A DNA stretch of 64,000 bases from Cryptomeria japonica (Eukaryota; Streptophyta; Pinopsida; Cupressales; Cupressaceae), in assembly GCF_030272615.1 (NCBI RefSeq), contig NC_081414.1, positions 1,007,001 to 1,071,000 of the forward strand, in the 5' to 3' direction. This document shows positions 45,311 to 56,273 of this stretch, piece after piece. The translations under genes and the position numbers were made by a program. The first letter of the stretch is position 1, and each line of letters opens with the position of its first letter. The notes beneath the pieces are model-generated. The model worked only from the letters and a program-made list of their open reading frames with translations, was not told the DNA's origin and did no database searches.

Positions 45311-46308
45311 CTTAAATCAGGTTCCTCTGAATGACCTCTTGTCTTGTCTTCCAAATTTCTCATTCCAATAATCATTTGGTTCTCTCCTCTGATAGAAATT
45401 TATATCATCCTTCCAATATGAATTGCCTTCTTTGCTCACTTCCTTGTCCTTGTTTTGATCTGTACTAGTTCCTCTTCCTCCTTTAATTCTTCCTTCGGTA
45501 AACCTTCCACCTCTACCTCTTTGTGTTTGTTCATGTCTTTTGTTTAACTTCTCTTCTTCCTTTAGGGAATACTGGTAAGCCTCCTCAACACTCTCTAATC
45601 TGATCATACTCAATTCATCTTGTATAGACAACTGCAATCCTTTCAAATATCTTGCAATTTGTTCAACTTCTCATCAACATGTTCGGATCTGATATTCAAC
45701 TTGTAAAATGCTTCGATGTACTCCTTCACACTAGATTCCTTTTGTCTCAAATTTTGCAACTTTTGAAACAGATCATCCACTTGATAATTCACCGACACGA
45801 ACTTCGTCGGTACAAACTTTGACTTCAACTTAGCAATCATCTGATCCCGTGTCTTAATCTTCTCTTTACCTCTTCTCTTTCTATCAACTTGCAAATGCTC
45901 CCACCAAAGAGATGCATGACCTTTCAACCAGGTACAAGCATATTTCACCTTCCTCTCTTCTGCAATGTTTTCAAAATCAAAATAATTCTTTATCTCCAAG
46001 ATCCAATCTATCAATTCATTCTAATCTAACTTCCCATCATATTTTGGTGGGGTAAAATGAGGTTTAGTATTCGCCCTACTCAAAACCCTCAAAAAACTTT
46101 CCTCATCTAAATCAACCGCCGGTAGGTTTGCTTGTTCCACCGGGGCTTCTTCTCCTTCATCTTCACTTACATCTTCAATGTGTCGGCCTCTTCTCTAGGC
46201 TGTCTCCACGGCTTCTAACTAGGTTGTCATTCCTTGCAACATCTCCATCACAACTGGGTTTGCATTCACATGCGCTCCACCATTCCTATCTCCTCTTCGC
46301 ACCATCAT
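45311..46308 (-). pseudogene. E gag
   Basis: An ATG at 46306-46308 lies in frame with 45643-46014 across three stops. Recognisable gag region: KVKYACTWLKGHASLWWEHL, then SVKEYIEAFYKLN, and after a frameshift near 45645 a Lys/Arg/Gly-rich nucleic-acid-binding tail (RGRGGRFTEGRIKGGRG). This is the Retrotrans_gag type found in Ty3/gypsy. Length before breaks about 330 residues, normal for the family. Confidence 0.85.
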
Positions 46309-46397
46309 TCACACTAGTCCTCTACAGCTGCAGGTCAGCTCCACAATTCAGCACCCTACAACAAAATTTTAGGACACGTAACCTCCTGAACGAAACC

Positions 46398-46409
46398 GCG
46401 TTGATACCA
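46398..46409 (-). other. E primer-binding site
   Basis: TGGTATCAACGC, two bases inside the 5' LTR end. It agrees with the initiator tRNA-Met complement for the first eight bases only (TGGTATCA). Confidence 0.65.
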
Positions 46410-46411
46410 CT

Positions 46412-47209
46412 TGAATAAGTCACTTGGAGGGACCTCAAAGAGATCAATCTGGACCGGTCAGCAAGAGTAAACACAATGAAAATACAAAGATATGATGGAG
46501 GCAATGCAGAACATATTGATTTATTCCATGAAATTTGATTACATCCAACCGGTAACAACCAAGTTACAACATACCGACTCACAGGCCTAGTAGAATAGGT
46601 CACAATCAGGACCTTGAATCTTATAATCTATCTTCTACACATAGTCTAGCTACTTGATTCTTTGATTGATTCTCATTGATTCCTTTCTAATGCATAATTA
46701 CAAATATTTATATCGATCAAAAGGATCCAGTCAACCCAAAAGGGATCAAAACCTGAAGAACAAGACCTAATGTGCAAAAACAAACAAGGTCGGCCTCCAC
46801 CAAGAGATTCCTTCGAAAAATCCAAAGAATGAAATGTAGATCATAGGAAAAGGTTGGCCAAATGCCAAGGAACATCAAAATCAACACCCAAGGCTTTGCA
46901 AGCTTCAGAAGGGGTTCTGGTAGATCACCAGAATAGGTCCACGCAATCGGTAACAAAGGAACAACCGGTAACAGGAAACTGCCATGGAAACTGGTAGCGA
47001 TATCTTGTCGGGCAATGATCCAAAAGTGATGCGGTCTGGAAGCAAGAAATATGATCAAGTCTCCAAGTAGAATCCAACTCCACAAGATCCAGTGAGCCAA
47101 AACTGGGACACACAAAAAGGAAACTGAAATTGCAAACAAAAAACAAACAAAAAGGAAAATGTTTTTGGTTGATGCAAGATTCTTGTGAACCGGGGATGCT
47201 CCTGTATCA
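46412..47209 (-). repeat. E 5' LTR (798 bp)
   Basis: Sense TGATACAGGAG ... TTCA. Pair of 40981-41762. Confidence 0.92.
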
Positions 47210-47214
47210 TTATG

Positions 47215-47743
47215 GGAGATTGTTTAGTGATAGAAGATAGAAGGATAAAAGTGATTCTTCTTCACTATTAGTTAGTCTCGAGTCAAAAGATCATCCTACC
47301 TAAGAACTACTATATTTTTAATTAACACTCTCTTGTAGAATCAACAAAGGATTGCTAGAATTTTTTACTGTAAGGTTGGTAATTTACCTTCTACTTATCT
47401 TGGGCTTCATCTTTTGTTGAATAGTGCTCTAGATTCCTTTTGGAATGATTTTTTGGATAGGTTCCATTTGAATCTTACTGGTTGGAAAGGAGCTTTACTT
47501 AGCTAGGTTGGGAAATTACAATTGACCAAATCTACCTTTCAAAATTTGCCTATTTATGCTATGAGAATTTTTAGGATTCCCAAAAAAATTGTTGAAACAA
47601 TGGAGTTCAAATATAGAAAAAGTTTATTTGGTCAAGTAATGGGGACAAGAAGAGGATCCCCTTTGTGGCATGGGATTAAATTTGCAAGCCAAAAATGATG
47701 GGAGACCTGGGTATTAGAAAAAATAAAGATTTCAACATTTCTT
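47215..47743 (+). pseudogene. L1-like LINE ORF2 fragment, right half
   Basis: After the E duplication the LINE continues with the post-RT region: IPIYAMRIFRIPKK-like text and a KPKMMGDLGI motif (cf. WxxxCxPKxxGGLGI in plant L1), with stops and frameshifts. It ends where the LTR of F starts at 47744. Confidence 0.75.
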
Positions 47744-48280
47744 TGTTGAAAAAACGGAATACTGAGAGAGGGGATGAATCAATATTCCCTGAATCTTTAA
47801 AACAATCTTATTCTTACTTTGCAGATATAAACAATAATGAGTGATTATCAAAACAGAGATAACATACCTATCAACACACACAAGAGATCACCAAACATTT
47901 TGCGTGGAAACCTGTTAGGGAAAAACCATGGAGAGGGTTAACTCTCAATATAATATAGCTAGTTATAGATTATTACAAGTGCTCACTGCAAGGTTCATTG
48001 CTTGAGGCTCACTACCAAAAATAAAAGGGAGGCTCACTTGCAAGAGGGCTCATTTCCTAAGAGAATAAACAAAATGAACTGCTAAAGTTGTATCTTACAT
48101 ATGCATGAATTATAGTTCCAATTAAGCTCAGTTGATAGACTTCTTACACTTCATTTGCTCTTCAACTATCTACTTCAATCACATTTGATTGGTTTGTCAC
48201 ACTTTTGTCTATGTATCTTGATATCCTTCTATATCTCTCTCGCATACATACATCTCCTTGTCTCATCAAATGAATGCATC

Positions 48281-48311
<31 letters not shown>

Positions 48312-48748
48312 TGTTTCACTTGCATAGTTTGACCAAAGATATAACAAAAATTAAAACCAACTAGGATATACATGTTATCCGCAATGTTTAATCATGTCCC
48401 AAAAGCTAAAAGATCAAAATTACTCAATTAAAGAAATGAAAATGTGAAATCCAACTATTCTATTATGGAGAAACATAGCAATTGACAGACTTAATTGCCG
48501 GACCAAGCATCCCATCTTCTAGAGACCCAAAACACATGAAATTTGGAATGCGATTACATCTCATATCTATAGGTGTACTTCTCAAACTGCAAATCCATAT
48601 GTGCAATTGTAGAGCAACGCAGAGCAATCCTGAATAGATAGAGTTAAAATATTGGAGTGGCAACAAATGAGTCAATGAAAGTATGTTGACATCAATGTCA
48701 ACCGGTAGCCAACACAACCTTCTCCTTCATCAATGACAAAACCCAACA
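47744..48748 (-). repeat. Element F 3' LTR (~1,005 bp)
   Basis: Sense TGTTGGGTTTTGTCATTGATG ... ends TTCAACA at 47744. It is preceded on the sense strand by the PPT AAAGGGGGAGAT. It holds the terminal hairpin GGAATACTGA / TCAATATTCC (47756-47788, one mismatch) and a CA/CG microsatellite at about 48270-48310. The second LTR is not in the window. Confidence 0.85.
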
Positions 48749-48762
48749 ATCTCCCCCTTTGT
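48749..48762 (-). other. F polypurine tract
   Basis: Sense ACAAAGGGGGAGAT before the LTR start TGTTGG; identical in core to the tracts of A and B. Confidence 0.88.
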
Positions 48763-49490
48763 CATTGATGGCAACATACAAAAATATTCTACCAATCTCC
48801 TTCCAACTACTTATACTTAAAAAATTATTAAAACTTCACATTCTACAATCTCTTCCCCTTTGCTATCAAGGATAAAGGGTATAAAAATATACCTATACAC
48901 ATCTTCAAAAAAGAAAGTCTCAGTTATCTCTCCACGGAAAAATATCCTTATATTTTTCCTCGAGTTCTAGGAGAAAGGAGCTCCAAGAACTAATAGTAGA
49001 TGTCACTTTTGTGCAGTGACAATTACATTTCATGACTAGGGAAATGGAATTAATCAAGTCATCTAAGACTAGCAAGTTCAACTCCACCTTCTTTGAATAT
49101 TCTAGGAGACGATTATAATGATCTGTTCTAGTTTCAATAATCTCCTTAACAATCCAAAACTTCCTGCAAAAATCATCTCTTTGTCTCTACACAGAGGATA
49201 ATTCCAACTACACGGAGTCAATCTTCTTTCTCAATGCACCATCCTTGTCATTAAAAATATTGAAGGACTCAAATAAACTATTCATTTCATATTTAAGGGA
49301 TTCAATCTTTTCCTTGTGATTTGACGTGGCAGTAGGCCACCTAATACAATACTTGTAAACACTAGCAATTGCACTCATGCACTTCCTCATATCCTTAATG
49401 CATTTAGTCAACTTCTTTTGTGCAACACACACTTTCTGCTCATTCCTCTCTACACTTCATCTTCAATATCTGGTTTTCCTTTTTCAAAGA
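48763..49490 (-). mobile_element. Element F internal part, left of G
   Basis: Minus-strand reading region between pol position and the 3' LTR. Frame 49208-49432 is Lys/Ser/Asp-rich and helical-looking (KCIKDMRKCMSAIASVYKY); broken continuation with RTDHYNRLLEYSKKVELDLL lies lower. No gag-pol motif occurs here. The place, next to the PPT, is where some copia elements (SIRE/Maximus type) carry an extra ORF. The sequence is cut at 49491 by the G duplication. Confidence 0.6.
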
Positions 49491-49495
49491 CTTTA

Positions 49496-51609
49496 TGGTG
49501 CAGGAGCACCTAGTTTAGTAAAAACTCCCATTTTTGTGTCTTTAATGCTTTTATGTTTGTAAAGACTTGTGTTAGGTTTATTATATTATTTTAGGTTGTT
49601 TTGAGTCATGTGTAGTGGTTTTGATCTCATTTTGGGCTTAAGAGATCAAATCTTGCACTTCAGGCTTTGATTTGACAATTTTTGGCCAAAATGTGCAAAA
49701 TTGCCAAAAAGGACTTCTAGTGCCTTCAAGAGAATTGAAACATGTTTGTTAAGTGTTTTTAGGCATTTCTAAGTTATTTAGACAAGTTGATTAGTCTAGA
49801 TTGTCAAAAATGCCTCTTTGAGCAAGAAAAATTGTCAAAAATGTCATTTTCTTGAAAAATGAAGTTATGGAAGCCCCATGTCCGTACTAGGGCTTGAAAA
49901 CCAACTTGAGAAACTATATAAGGCTTCCATTTTCCTTGAAAAGGGTTGGTGATTTTATTTACAAGAGAATCTTAATAGAAATCATGTTTTTTTAGCTTTT
50001 ATGACTATGTTTTTCTTCCTTGGAGTAACAGTCTGTACTGTACCTTCTAGGAGGTGTTCATATTGGTTATTAAATGCACCACAAGTGATTATTGTTTGGT
50101 TTCTTTTGTAAATTGGTTTGTACAAAAATATTTGCAAACTGTGTTTCTGCTGCCCTACCAAGGGTTTGGAGTTTTAAAATGCATCAACTTGGTTGATCCA
50201 AGTATGGGATCCCTCCAATGGATTTTTCCAAGTTGAATCATGTGTATATAGTGTACATATATTTCATTTTGTGCCAGAGAAGTGTTTTCAAGATGCATTT
50301 GAGTGAGAACTAGGCAAGTTGGAGTAACTCGACTAGTTCATGGTTGAAACTCAAAATTTACACCCAAAACAATGGGAATGAGAAAAAGAGTGAGAAAGAG
50401 GTTTGGAAAGGTGAAAAATGAGTCTAAATACCATCTTGGTGTGTTGGAATAAACTTGTTTCATCTAATCATTCTTTTTTTTGAAGCAAAATAGCGAGTTC
50501 ACTGTTTTTGGAAATTGTGTTTGTAAAAGTGTTCAAGGAATGCTCCAAAGCATAATCCAAGCCTTAAACCATGAAGGCTATGTAATAGGAGTTTCTCTAG
50601 TATTTTTCAGACCTCTCTAAGGTATTATTCCTATTCAAACTCTTCTTTATGGAGGTCTAAAGAGATGGCAGCAATTGACTGGTAAAAGGCAACAAATTGA
50701 CAGTGATAGTGGTAATTTACTGTTTTCTCACTTGTTTGACAAGTGTTTGGAAAAATTATTGAATGGAACAGGTAGGGGATACATGTTGAAGACATGTCAA
50801 AGGTCCCATGAAGTTCTAGGCACTTGAAGAGGTGCATAAGGAAACAAACCTAGTGATTACACTCCTAAACCCTCCAAAACCCTACTTTTAAGCCAATTTT
50901 TGTGGACAGTCACTAAACTAACTTGGTGGAACCTAAAACCATGAAAATATACTTACTATGACCTATTTAACTTCATCCAAAACAATTTCCATGGTCAAGA
51001 AGCCCATCATTGGGCAGGGTGAACAAAAACATGACCAATTATCCCTCCACGGGCTAGTAGCCCTGTTGGTTGCATAACACACAAATGGCAGTTTTTGAAA
51101 GAATGCTCCAACCCGGTTGTAAGGAGGATTTGGGGGCTTGTGAAACCTTAGGAGAACAATCCTAAATAGTGTGATAAGTGTCAGTTGGAGCCTTGGACAG
51201 TGCATAGCCTAAATTGGAGGTTTTGATCCTTTGGTGGTGCATTTGAGCAAGCAAATGACTATGAGCCTAAAACCAAGTTTGACTTGCAAACCTTGAACAA
51301 AAATTTGCTGCCCCCACATGTTCATGTTGGATTTTCTATTATGCATTGAAAACAACAAGTTGGATGCCAAGAGCAGGGGTTGAGAATGAGTAGCTGGGTG
51401 GAGTGAGTGATTTGAGTAGTTTGAGCATGGGTGAGAGCCATCACCTAGAAGAGAGCTTATTAGGCAAGTGAACCATGGAGTACTTGGTACTATAACCACA
51501 AGACTGATTGTGTAAACATGTACAACAGACTCAACAAGTCTTTGGGTAATGAATTGAACTTTTTGAGCAAATTAGTCTCTTGAACACTTTCCTAGCAATC
51601 TCCCTATCA
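49496..51609 (+). repeat. G 5' LTR (2,114 bp)
   Basis: Starts TGGTGCAGGAGC and ends CCCTATCA. It has a TATA-like CTATATAAGG at 49914-49923. It contains two antisense open frames (50963-51205 and 51209-51499) that are also open in the 3' LTR. Confidence 0.95.
49915..49921 (+). promoter_or_regulatory. Candidate TATA box in the G LTR
   Basis: TATATAA in GAAACTATATAAGGCTTCC, conserved in the 3' LTR at about 56714-56720. About 420 bp into the LTR. Confidence 0.5.
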
Positions 51610-51612
51610 TAG

Positions 51613-51625
51613 TGGTATCAGAGCC
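51613..51625 (+). other. G primer-binding site (initiator tRNA-Met)
   Basis: TGGTATCAGAGCC three bases after the LTR, matching initiator tRNA-Met. Confidence 0.9.
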
Positions 51626-51662
51626 AACAAAAGATTCAAGAGGAAAGGAACATTAGGGAAAC

Positions 51663-52860
51663 ATGGTGACTAATGCAAAATTGGCCAAGAAGGTTGAAGA
51701 CCGATAAGAGGAAAATAGGGCACTCAGAGAAAGATTAGGTCAACTAGCAATGAAACTAGCTGAAGTAGAAGTCAAAACTGAAGAAGTCCATGATAAGGTT
51801 GGAGATCAGGGTAAAATGATGGCAATAGAGGAGGAAGTCCCCATGCTTGATCCTGTCATTGAGCAAGAACCATTCTTGAAAGCCTTGAGAGCTATGAGTG
51901 GTAAAACGTTGGAGGGAGTGGCTCTTTTCAGTGGGAAGATGGATCTAGATGCTCTAATAGAGTGGATTGAAGGGTTAGAAAACCATTTTGAATGTGATGG
52001 AGTGACTGAAGCACAAAAGGTTAAGGTGGAAAAATCAAGGCTGAGAGGGGCATCCTTAACTTGGTGGAAGTTCATCCAAGAGGAAAGGGTGAAAGGAGGT
52101 AAGCAGCCAATAGCCACCTGGAAAGCAATGGTAGCCAAAATCAAGGAGACCTACCTTCTTGAAGACTATGAAATACAACTTCACTGGAAAAGACAAAATT
52201 TGAGACAAAAAGACCTAGATGTCAGTAACTACACTGAAGAGTTTCAAAAATTGTGCATGAGATCCAGAGTAGTAGAGGATGAGAGCATAAAAGTGGCAAG
52301 GTACTTGAATGGGTTAAGGTGGAACATCCAGGAAGAGATGAGCTTGTTATGCCCACAAACAGTACACAAGTGCTATCAATTGGCACTTAAGGTGGAAGAG
52401 AAAGGTAGGAGAAAGCAAGAACAAAACAATAGAGGAAGAGGTAGGGGAAGAGATGGTAGAGGCCATAGAGGCAGTTTTGGGGGAAGGAGCATAGATCAAC
52501 GATCCCAGGGAGAGTCTAAACTTCTTGAGAAAAGTGGGGATTCTCAAAGCAAACCCAACTATAGGGGTAGGGGATCAAGCAACCCGAGTAGAGGTCGATA
52601 TAATGGACCAGGGAGAGGGTCCTACTTCTCAACCATGAAGTGCTATAACTGCCAAAAGTTGGGCCACCCTGCCTATAGATGACCAGAGAAGCCTAGTTCA
52701 TCCTATGGTGGTGAAAAGAGGGTAAACTATGTTCAGGAAGATGGAGGTAATACCAAAACTTCAGCATTGAATCACCTAGCTTCAGAAGATGGTGAGAGTT
52801 TAATGATCAAGAGAGTGTTAATGAAGAAGCCACATAGTACAAATGCCTCATAGAGAAGAG
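51663..52860 (+). pseudogene. G gag
   Basis: ATG at 51663 with a stop at 51705-51707, then open from 51750 for 310 codons. Retrotrans_gag features: LTWWKFIQEERVKGGKQPIA, RQKDLDVSNYTEEFQKLC, then an Arg/Gly-rich RNA-binding tail (RGRGRGRDGRGHRG) and the zinc knuckle CYNCQKLGHPAYR. The last Cys codon of the knuckle is a stop (52680-52682). After it the frame stays open to a TAG near 52850. Gag would coat and package the RNA. Confidence 0.9.
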
Positions 52861-53190
52861 CATTATTCAGGATTAAGTGTAAAATCATGGGAAAGGTGTG
52901 TAAGGTGATCATAGATTCAGGATCCATAGACAACATCATGTCAGAGGAAGCAGCAAGCAAATTGAAACTACCTAGGATACAATACAAGGAGCCATACAAG
53001 GTCACATGGTTGAATAAGGGACAACATGTGTTAGTAAATGAGCAAGCATGGGTAGATTTCCACATAGGTGGATATGTATATAGGATCCTATGTGACATCC
53101 TTCCTATGGATGCTTGCCACCTGTTGTTGGGTAGACCATGGTAGTTTGACCGAAAAGAACAACATGATGGAGAAAGAAACTCCTACTCAT
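52861..53190 (+). pseudogene. G aspartic protease
   Basis: Same frame as gag. VCKVIIDSGSIDNIMSEEAA carries the intact D-S-G active site, and CDILPMDACHLLLGRPW ends the domain, followed directly by a TAG at 53142-53144. The protease itself keeps its key residues; only the flanking stops break the polyprotein. Confidence 0.9.
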
Positions 53191-54135
53191 TTCAGAAAGA
53201 TGGAGTAACCTATCAGATTCAATCCCTCATTGAAGAAGGAGAGAGCAGCAACAAAGTACCTAACATCTTGTTAGTAAATGATAAAGAGTTCATAAAAACA
53301 CTAGAAGAAGGTGAAGGAGTAGGATTTGCACTCATAGTGAAACCCAGGGAAGAAAAGGTAGAAAAGAAAGTTGAGATACTATATGAGGTGCAACAAATCC
53401 TTGATAACTTCAAACAAATAATATGTGATGGTACACCTACAGCCTTACCACCTTCTCGAGCCATTAGCCATCAAATTGACTTCATACCTAGAGCCTCTTT
53501 GCCCAATAAGGCAACCTACAAGATGACCCCTAAACAAAACAAAGAGGTAGCAAGACAAATACAAGAACTCTTAGACCAAGGGCTGATTAGGAAAAGCATT
53601 AGTCCTTGTGTAGTACCTACAGTGTTGGCACCTAAGAAGGGTGGTACATGGAGAATTTGCACAGATTCTAGAGCCATAAACAAGATCACCATCGAATACA
53701 GATGTACCATACCCAGGATAGAGGATTTGATGGATTGCTTAGGGGGTGCACAGTATTTCAGTAAGATTGACTTGAAGAGTGGTTACCATCAGATAAGAAT
53801 CAAAGAGGGGGATGAGTGGAAGACAACTTTCAAAACAAATGAGGGTCTCTATGAGTGGCTTGTCATGCCATTTGGACTCTCTAATGCTCCCAGCACATTC
53901 ATGAGACTCATGAATGAAGTTTTACATGATTTCATAGGCAAATTTGTTGTTGTGTATTTAGATGATATACTCCTTTTCAGTAAGACCAAAGCAGAGCATC
54001 TAAAACATTTAGCTATTGTTTTGAGAAAGTTATCTGATGAACAACTAACCATTAATCTTGAAAAATGTGATTTTATGAAGCAAGAATTGGTCTATCTTGG
54101 TTTTGTTGTATCAGGAGGCAATCTGAAAAAAGGAT
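53191..54135 (+). pseudogene. G reverse transcriptase
   Basis: Open and in frame with gag and protease. Motifs: [94 protein letters not shown] and catalytic YLDD at 53955-53966. Thumb: KCDFMKQELVYLGFVVS. The frame shifts near 54130-54140, before the connection to RNase H. All core residues visible are intact. Confidence 0.93.
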
Positions 54136-54144
54136 CACTCAAAA

Positions 54145-54770
54145 GTGGCAGCAATAACCAGTTGGCCAACTCCTAGGATAGCAAGTGATGTCAGAAGCTT
54201 CCATGGTTTGGCACGGTTCTATAGAAAGTTCATTAGGGGATTCAGTGAGATTTGTGCTCCAATGTTAGACACTATCAAAGGGGGTGTGAAGGTAAAATTT
54301 CAATGGACAAGTGCAGCCAATAAGGGGTTTGAATTATTGAAAACTAAAGTAGCTACTCAACTAGTGCTCATTTTACCTAGTTTTGATAAGCTTTTTACTA
54401 TTGAATGTGATGCTAGTAATATTGTTGTAGGAGCTGTTTTAAGTCAAGAAAATAGACCAGTTGCATTCTTTAGTGAGAAGTTGAATGATGCAAAGAAAAA
54501 GTACTCTTCCTATGATTTAGAACTTTATGCATTAGTACAAGCACTTAGGAAATGGAGACACTATCTTCTTCCTAAGGAGTTTGTTGTATACACAGATAAT
54601 CAGGCACTCAGTTTCTTGAACTCACAGGATAAACTGAATCATAGGCATGTTAAATGGGTAGAATATTTACAAGCTTACACCTTTACTCTTAAGCATAATA
54701 AGGGCCAGTTGAATAAAGTAGCAGATTCTTTGAGTAGGATGTTATTAACTATTAATGAGATTCAAGTTCA
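54145..54770 (+). pseudogene. G RNase H
   Basis: In the new frame: ASDVRSFHGLARFYRKFIRG (connection), [49 protein letters not shown] and VVYTDNQALSFLNSQDKLNH. The first Asp, the Glu region and YTDNQ are present. It reads straight into the integrase in the same frame. Confidence 0.92.
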
Positions 54771-55650
54771 AAGCATTGGTATTGATAGTTTCAAAGACTT
54801 GTATCCTACTGATGATGATTTTGCTAAAGCTTATAAAGTTTGTAAAGATTTTGAGAATAATTTCCATGGTGCATATGCTCATTTCACTTTGCAGGATGGT
54901 TTGTTATTTAGGGGTGGACAGTTGTGTGTTCCAAAGGGTTCTATGAGAGAGAACCTCATTCAAGAGAAGCACAATGGGTGCTTAAGTGGACATTTCAGTC
55001 TCAATAAGACCTTAGAGCTAGTTCAAAGGTTCTATTATTGGCCTAAAATGCAGAGAGACATCAAGAGGTATGTTGAGCAGTGCTTGGTATGTCAGAAAGA
55101 AAAAGGTAATTCCTCTAATGCTGGTTTATATCAGCCTCTTCCCATTCCACATAGGCCATGGGATTGCATTAGTATGGATTTTGTGGTAGGATTACCTAGA
55201 ACTCAAGAAGGATTTGATAGCATCTTTGTAGTAGTTGATAGATTCAGCAAAATGGCTCACTTCATTCCTTGCAAGACAACACATGATGCAAGTCATATTG
55301 CCTATTTGTTTTTCAAAGAAGTTGTTAGAATTCATGGTTTGCCTACTAGCATTGTTTCAGATAGGGATGTTAAGTTTCTTGGTCATTTTTGGAAGACATT
55401 GTGGAAGAGATTGGGTACTAATCTCTCTTTTGTTTCATCTTATCATCCACAAACTGATGGCCAAACCGAAGTTGTGAACAGGTCTCTTGGAAACATGCTT
55501 AGGTGCTTGACAAAGGAATATGAGCAGAGTTGGGATTAGCTCATTCATCAAGTAGAATATGCCTACAATGACAGTGTTAACCGGTCTACAAGTAAAAGTC
55601 CATTTGAAGTTGTTTATGGTATGCATCCAAGGGGTGTAATGGAGTTGAGG
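54771..55650 (+). pseudogene. G integrase
   Basis: Same frame as RNase H. HHCC zinc region: LSGHFSLNKTLELVQRFYYW and CLVCQKEKG. Core: WDCISMDFVVGLPRTQEGFD, FVVVDRFSKMAHFIPC, IVSDRDVKFLGHFWKTLW (intact SDRD) and YHPQTDGQTEVVNRSLGNML. A TAG at 55537-55539 cuts it, after which the frame continues. It is otherwise well preserved. Confidence 0.92.
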
Positions 55651-56193
55651 GATATCACTAACTTGCAGCATAAGAGTGGAACATCAGATGACATGGCTCA
55701 CTCCATGAAGGAGGTTCATGAGCAAGTGAGACAAGCTCTCCATGACACCTCTCAAAAATTCAAGGCAAGAGTGGATGCTACAAAGAGAGATGTTCAGTTC
55801 TCCATAGGTGATTATGTGATGGTTCATTTGAACAAGGAAAGGCTACAAAAGGGAGTTCCAAGCAAACTTCAGATGAGGAGGATAGGCCCTTGCAAGATCT
55901 TGGCTAAGTATGGGTCTAATGCTTACAAAGTTGATTTGCCTACTAATGTTTCTTTGTCCCCCATTTTTAATGTTGCAGATCTGATTGCTTTCAAAGGGCA
56001 GCCACTTGAGGAGATTCAACAAGTTTCAGATGTTTCCAAATCCCTTTCTGATCTATCTCTCCCTTCTCTTTCTTTTCCCCAAGCAGAACAGGTTCTAGAC
56101 TCCAGAATTCTCAAAAGACAAGGAATCACACCTACATGGAGCATCTCATCAAATGGAAGAGCAGCCTATCTCAGAGGCCACATTAATACCTAA
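55651..56193 (+). pseudogene. G integrase C-terminal region and possible chromodomain
   Basis: Same frame: VQFSIGDYVMVHLNKERL, KLQMRRIGPCKILAKYG (the GPY/F-like turn reads GPCK), LSPIFNVADL and PQAEQVLDSRIL, ending at a TAA at 56191-56193. A chromodomain-like EHLIKWK can be read in another frame near 56135-56155, which suggests a frameshift around 56120 and chromovirus affinity. It lies about 80 bp before the PPT. Confidence 0.75.
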
Positions 56194-56263
56194 ATTTAAC
56201 TTTCATAAATTTTGCATACCTTCTTCTTTTCTTCCTCAAGGAGTCACATGACTTCTTTGTTTT

Positions 56264-56273
56264 TGGGGGGGTA
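56264..56273 (+). other. G polypurine tract
   Basis: TGGGGGGGTA directly before the LTR start TGGTGC. It is G-run dominated with one T near each end. Confidence 0.7.

Larger units (their letters stand above)
40981..47209 (-). mobile_element. Element E: Ty3/gypsy chromovirus inserted in the LINE
   Basis: 6,229 bp, exact target-site duplication ttatg (40976-40980 and 47210-47214). LTRs 40981-41762 and 46412-47209, PBS at 46398-46409. Minus-strand order: gag, protease, RT, RNase H, integrase, chromodomain, which is the Ty3/gypsy arrangement (integrase after RT). Many stops and frameshifts make it inactive. The chromodomain places it in the chromovirus branch. Confidence 0.94.

Noticed and set aside
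40976-47214. E as part of the LINE
   Set aside because: Clear LTRs, PBS and an exact ttatg duplication separate E from the LINE.
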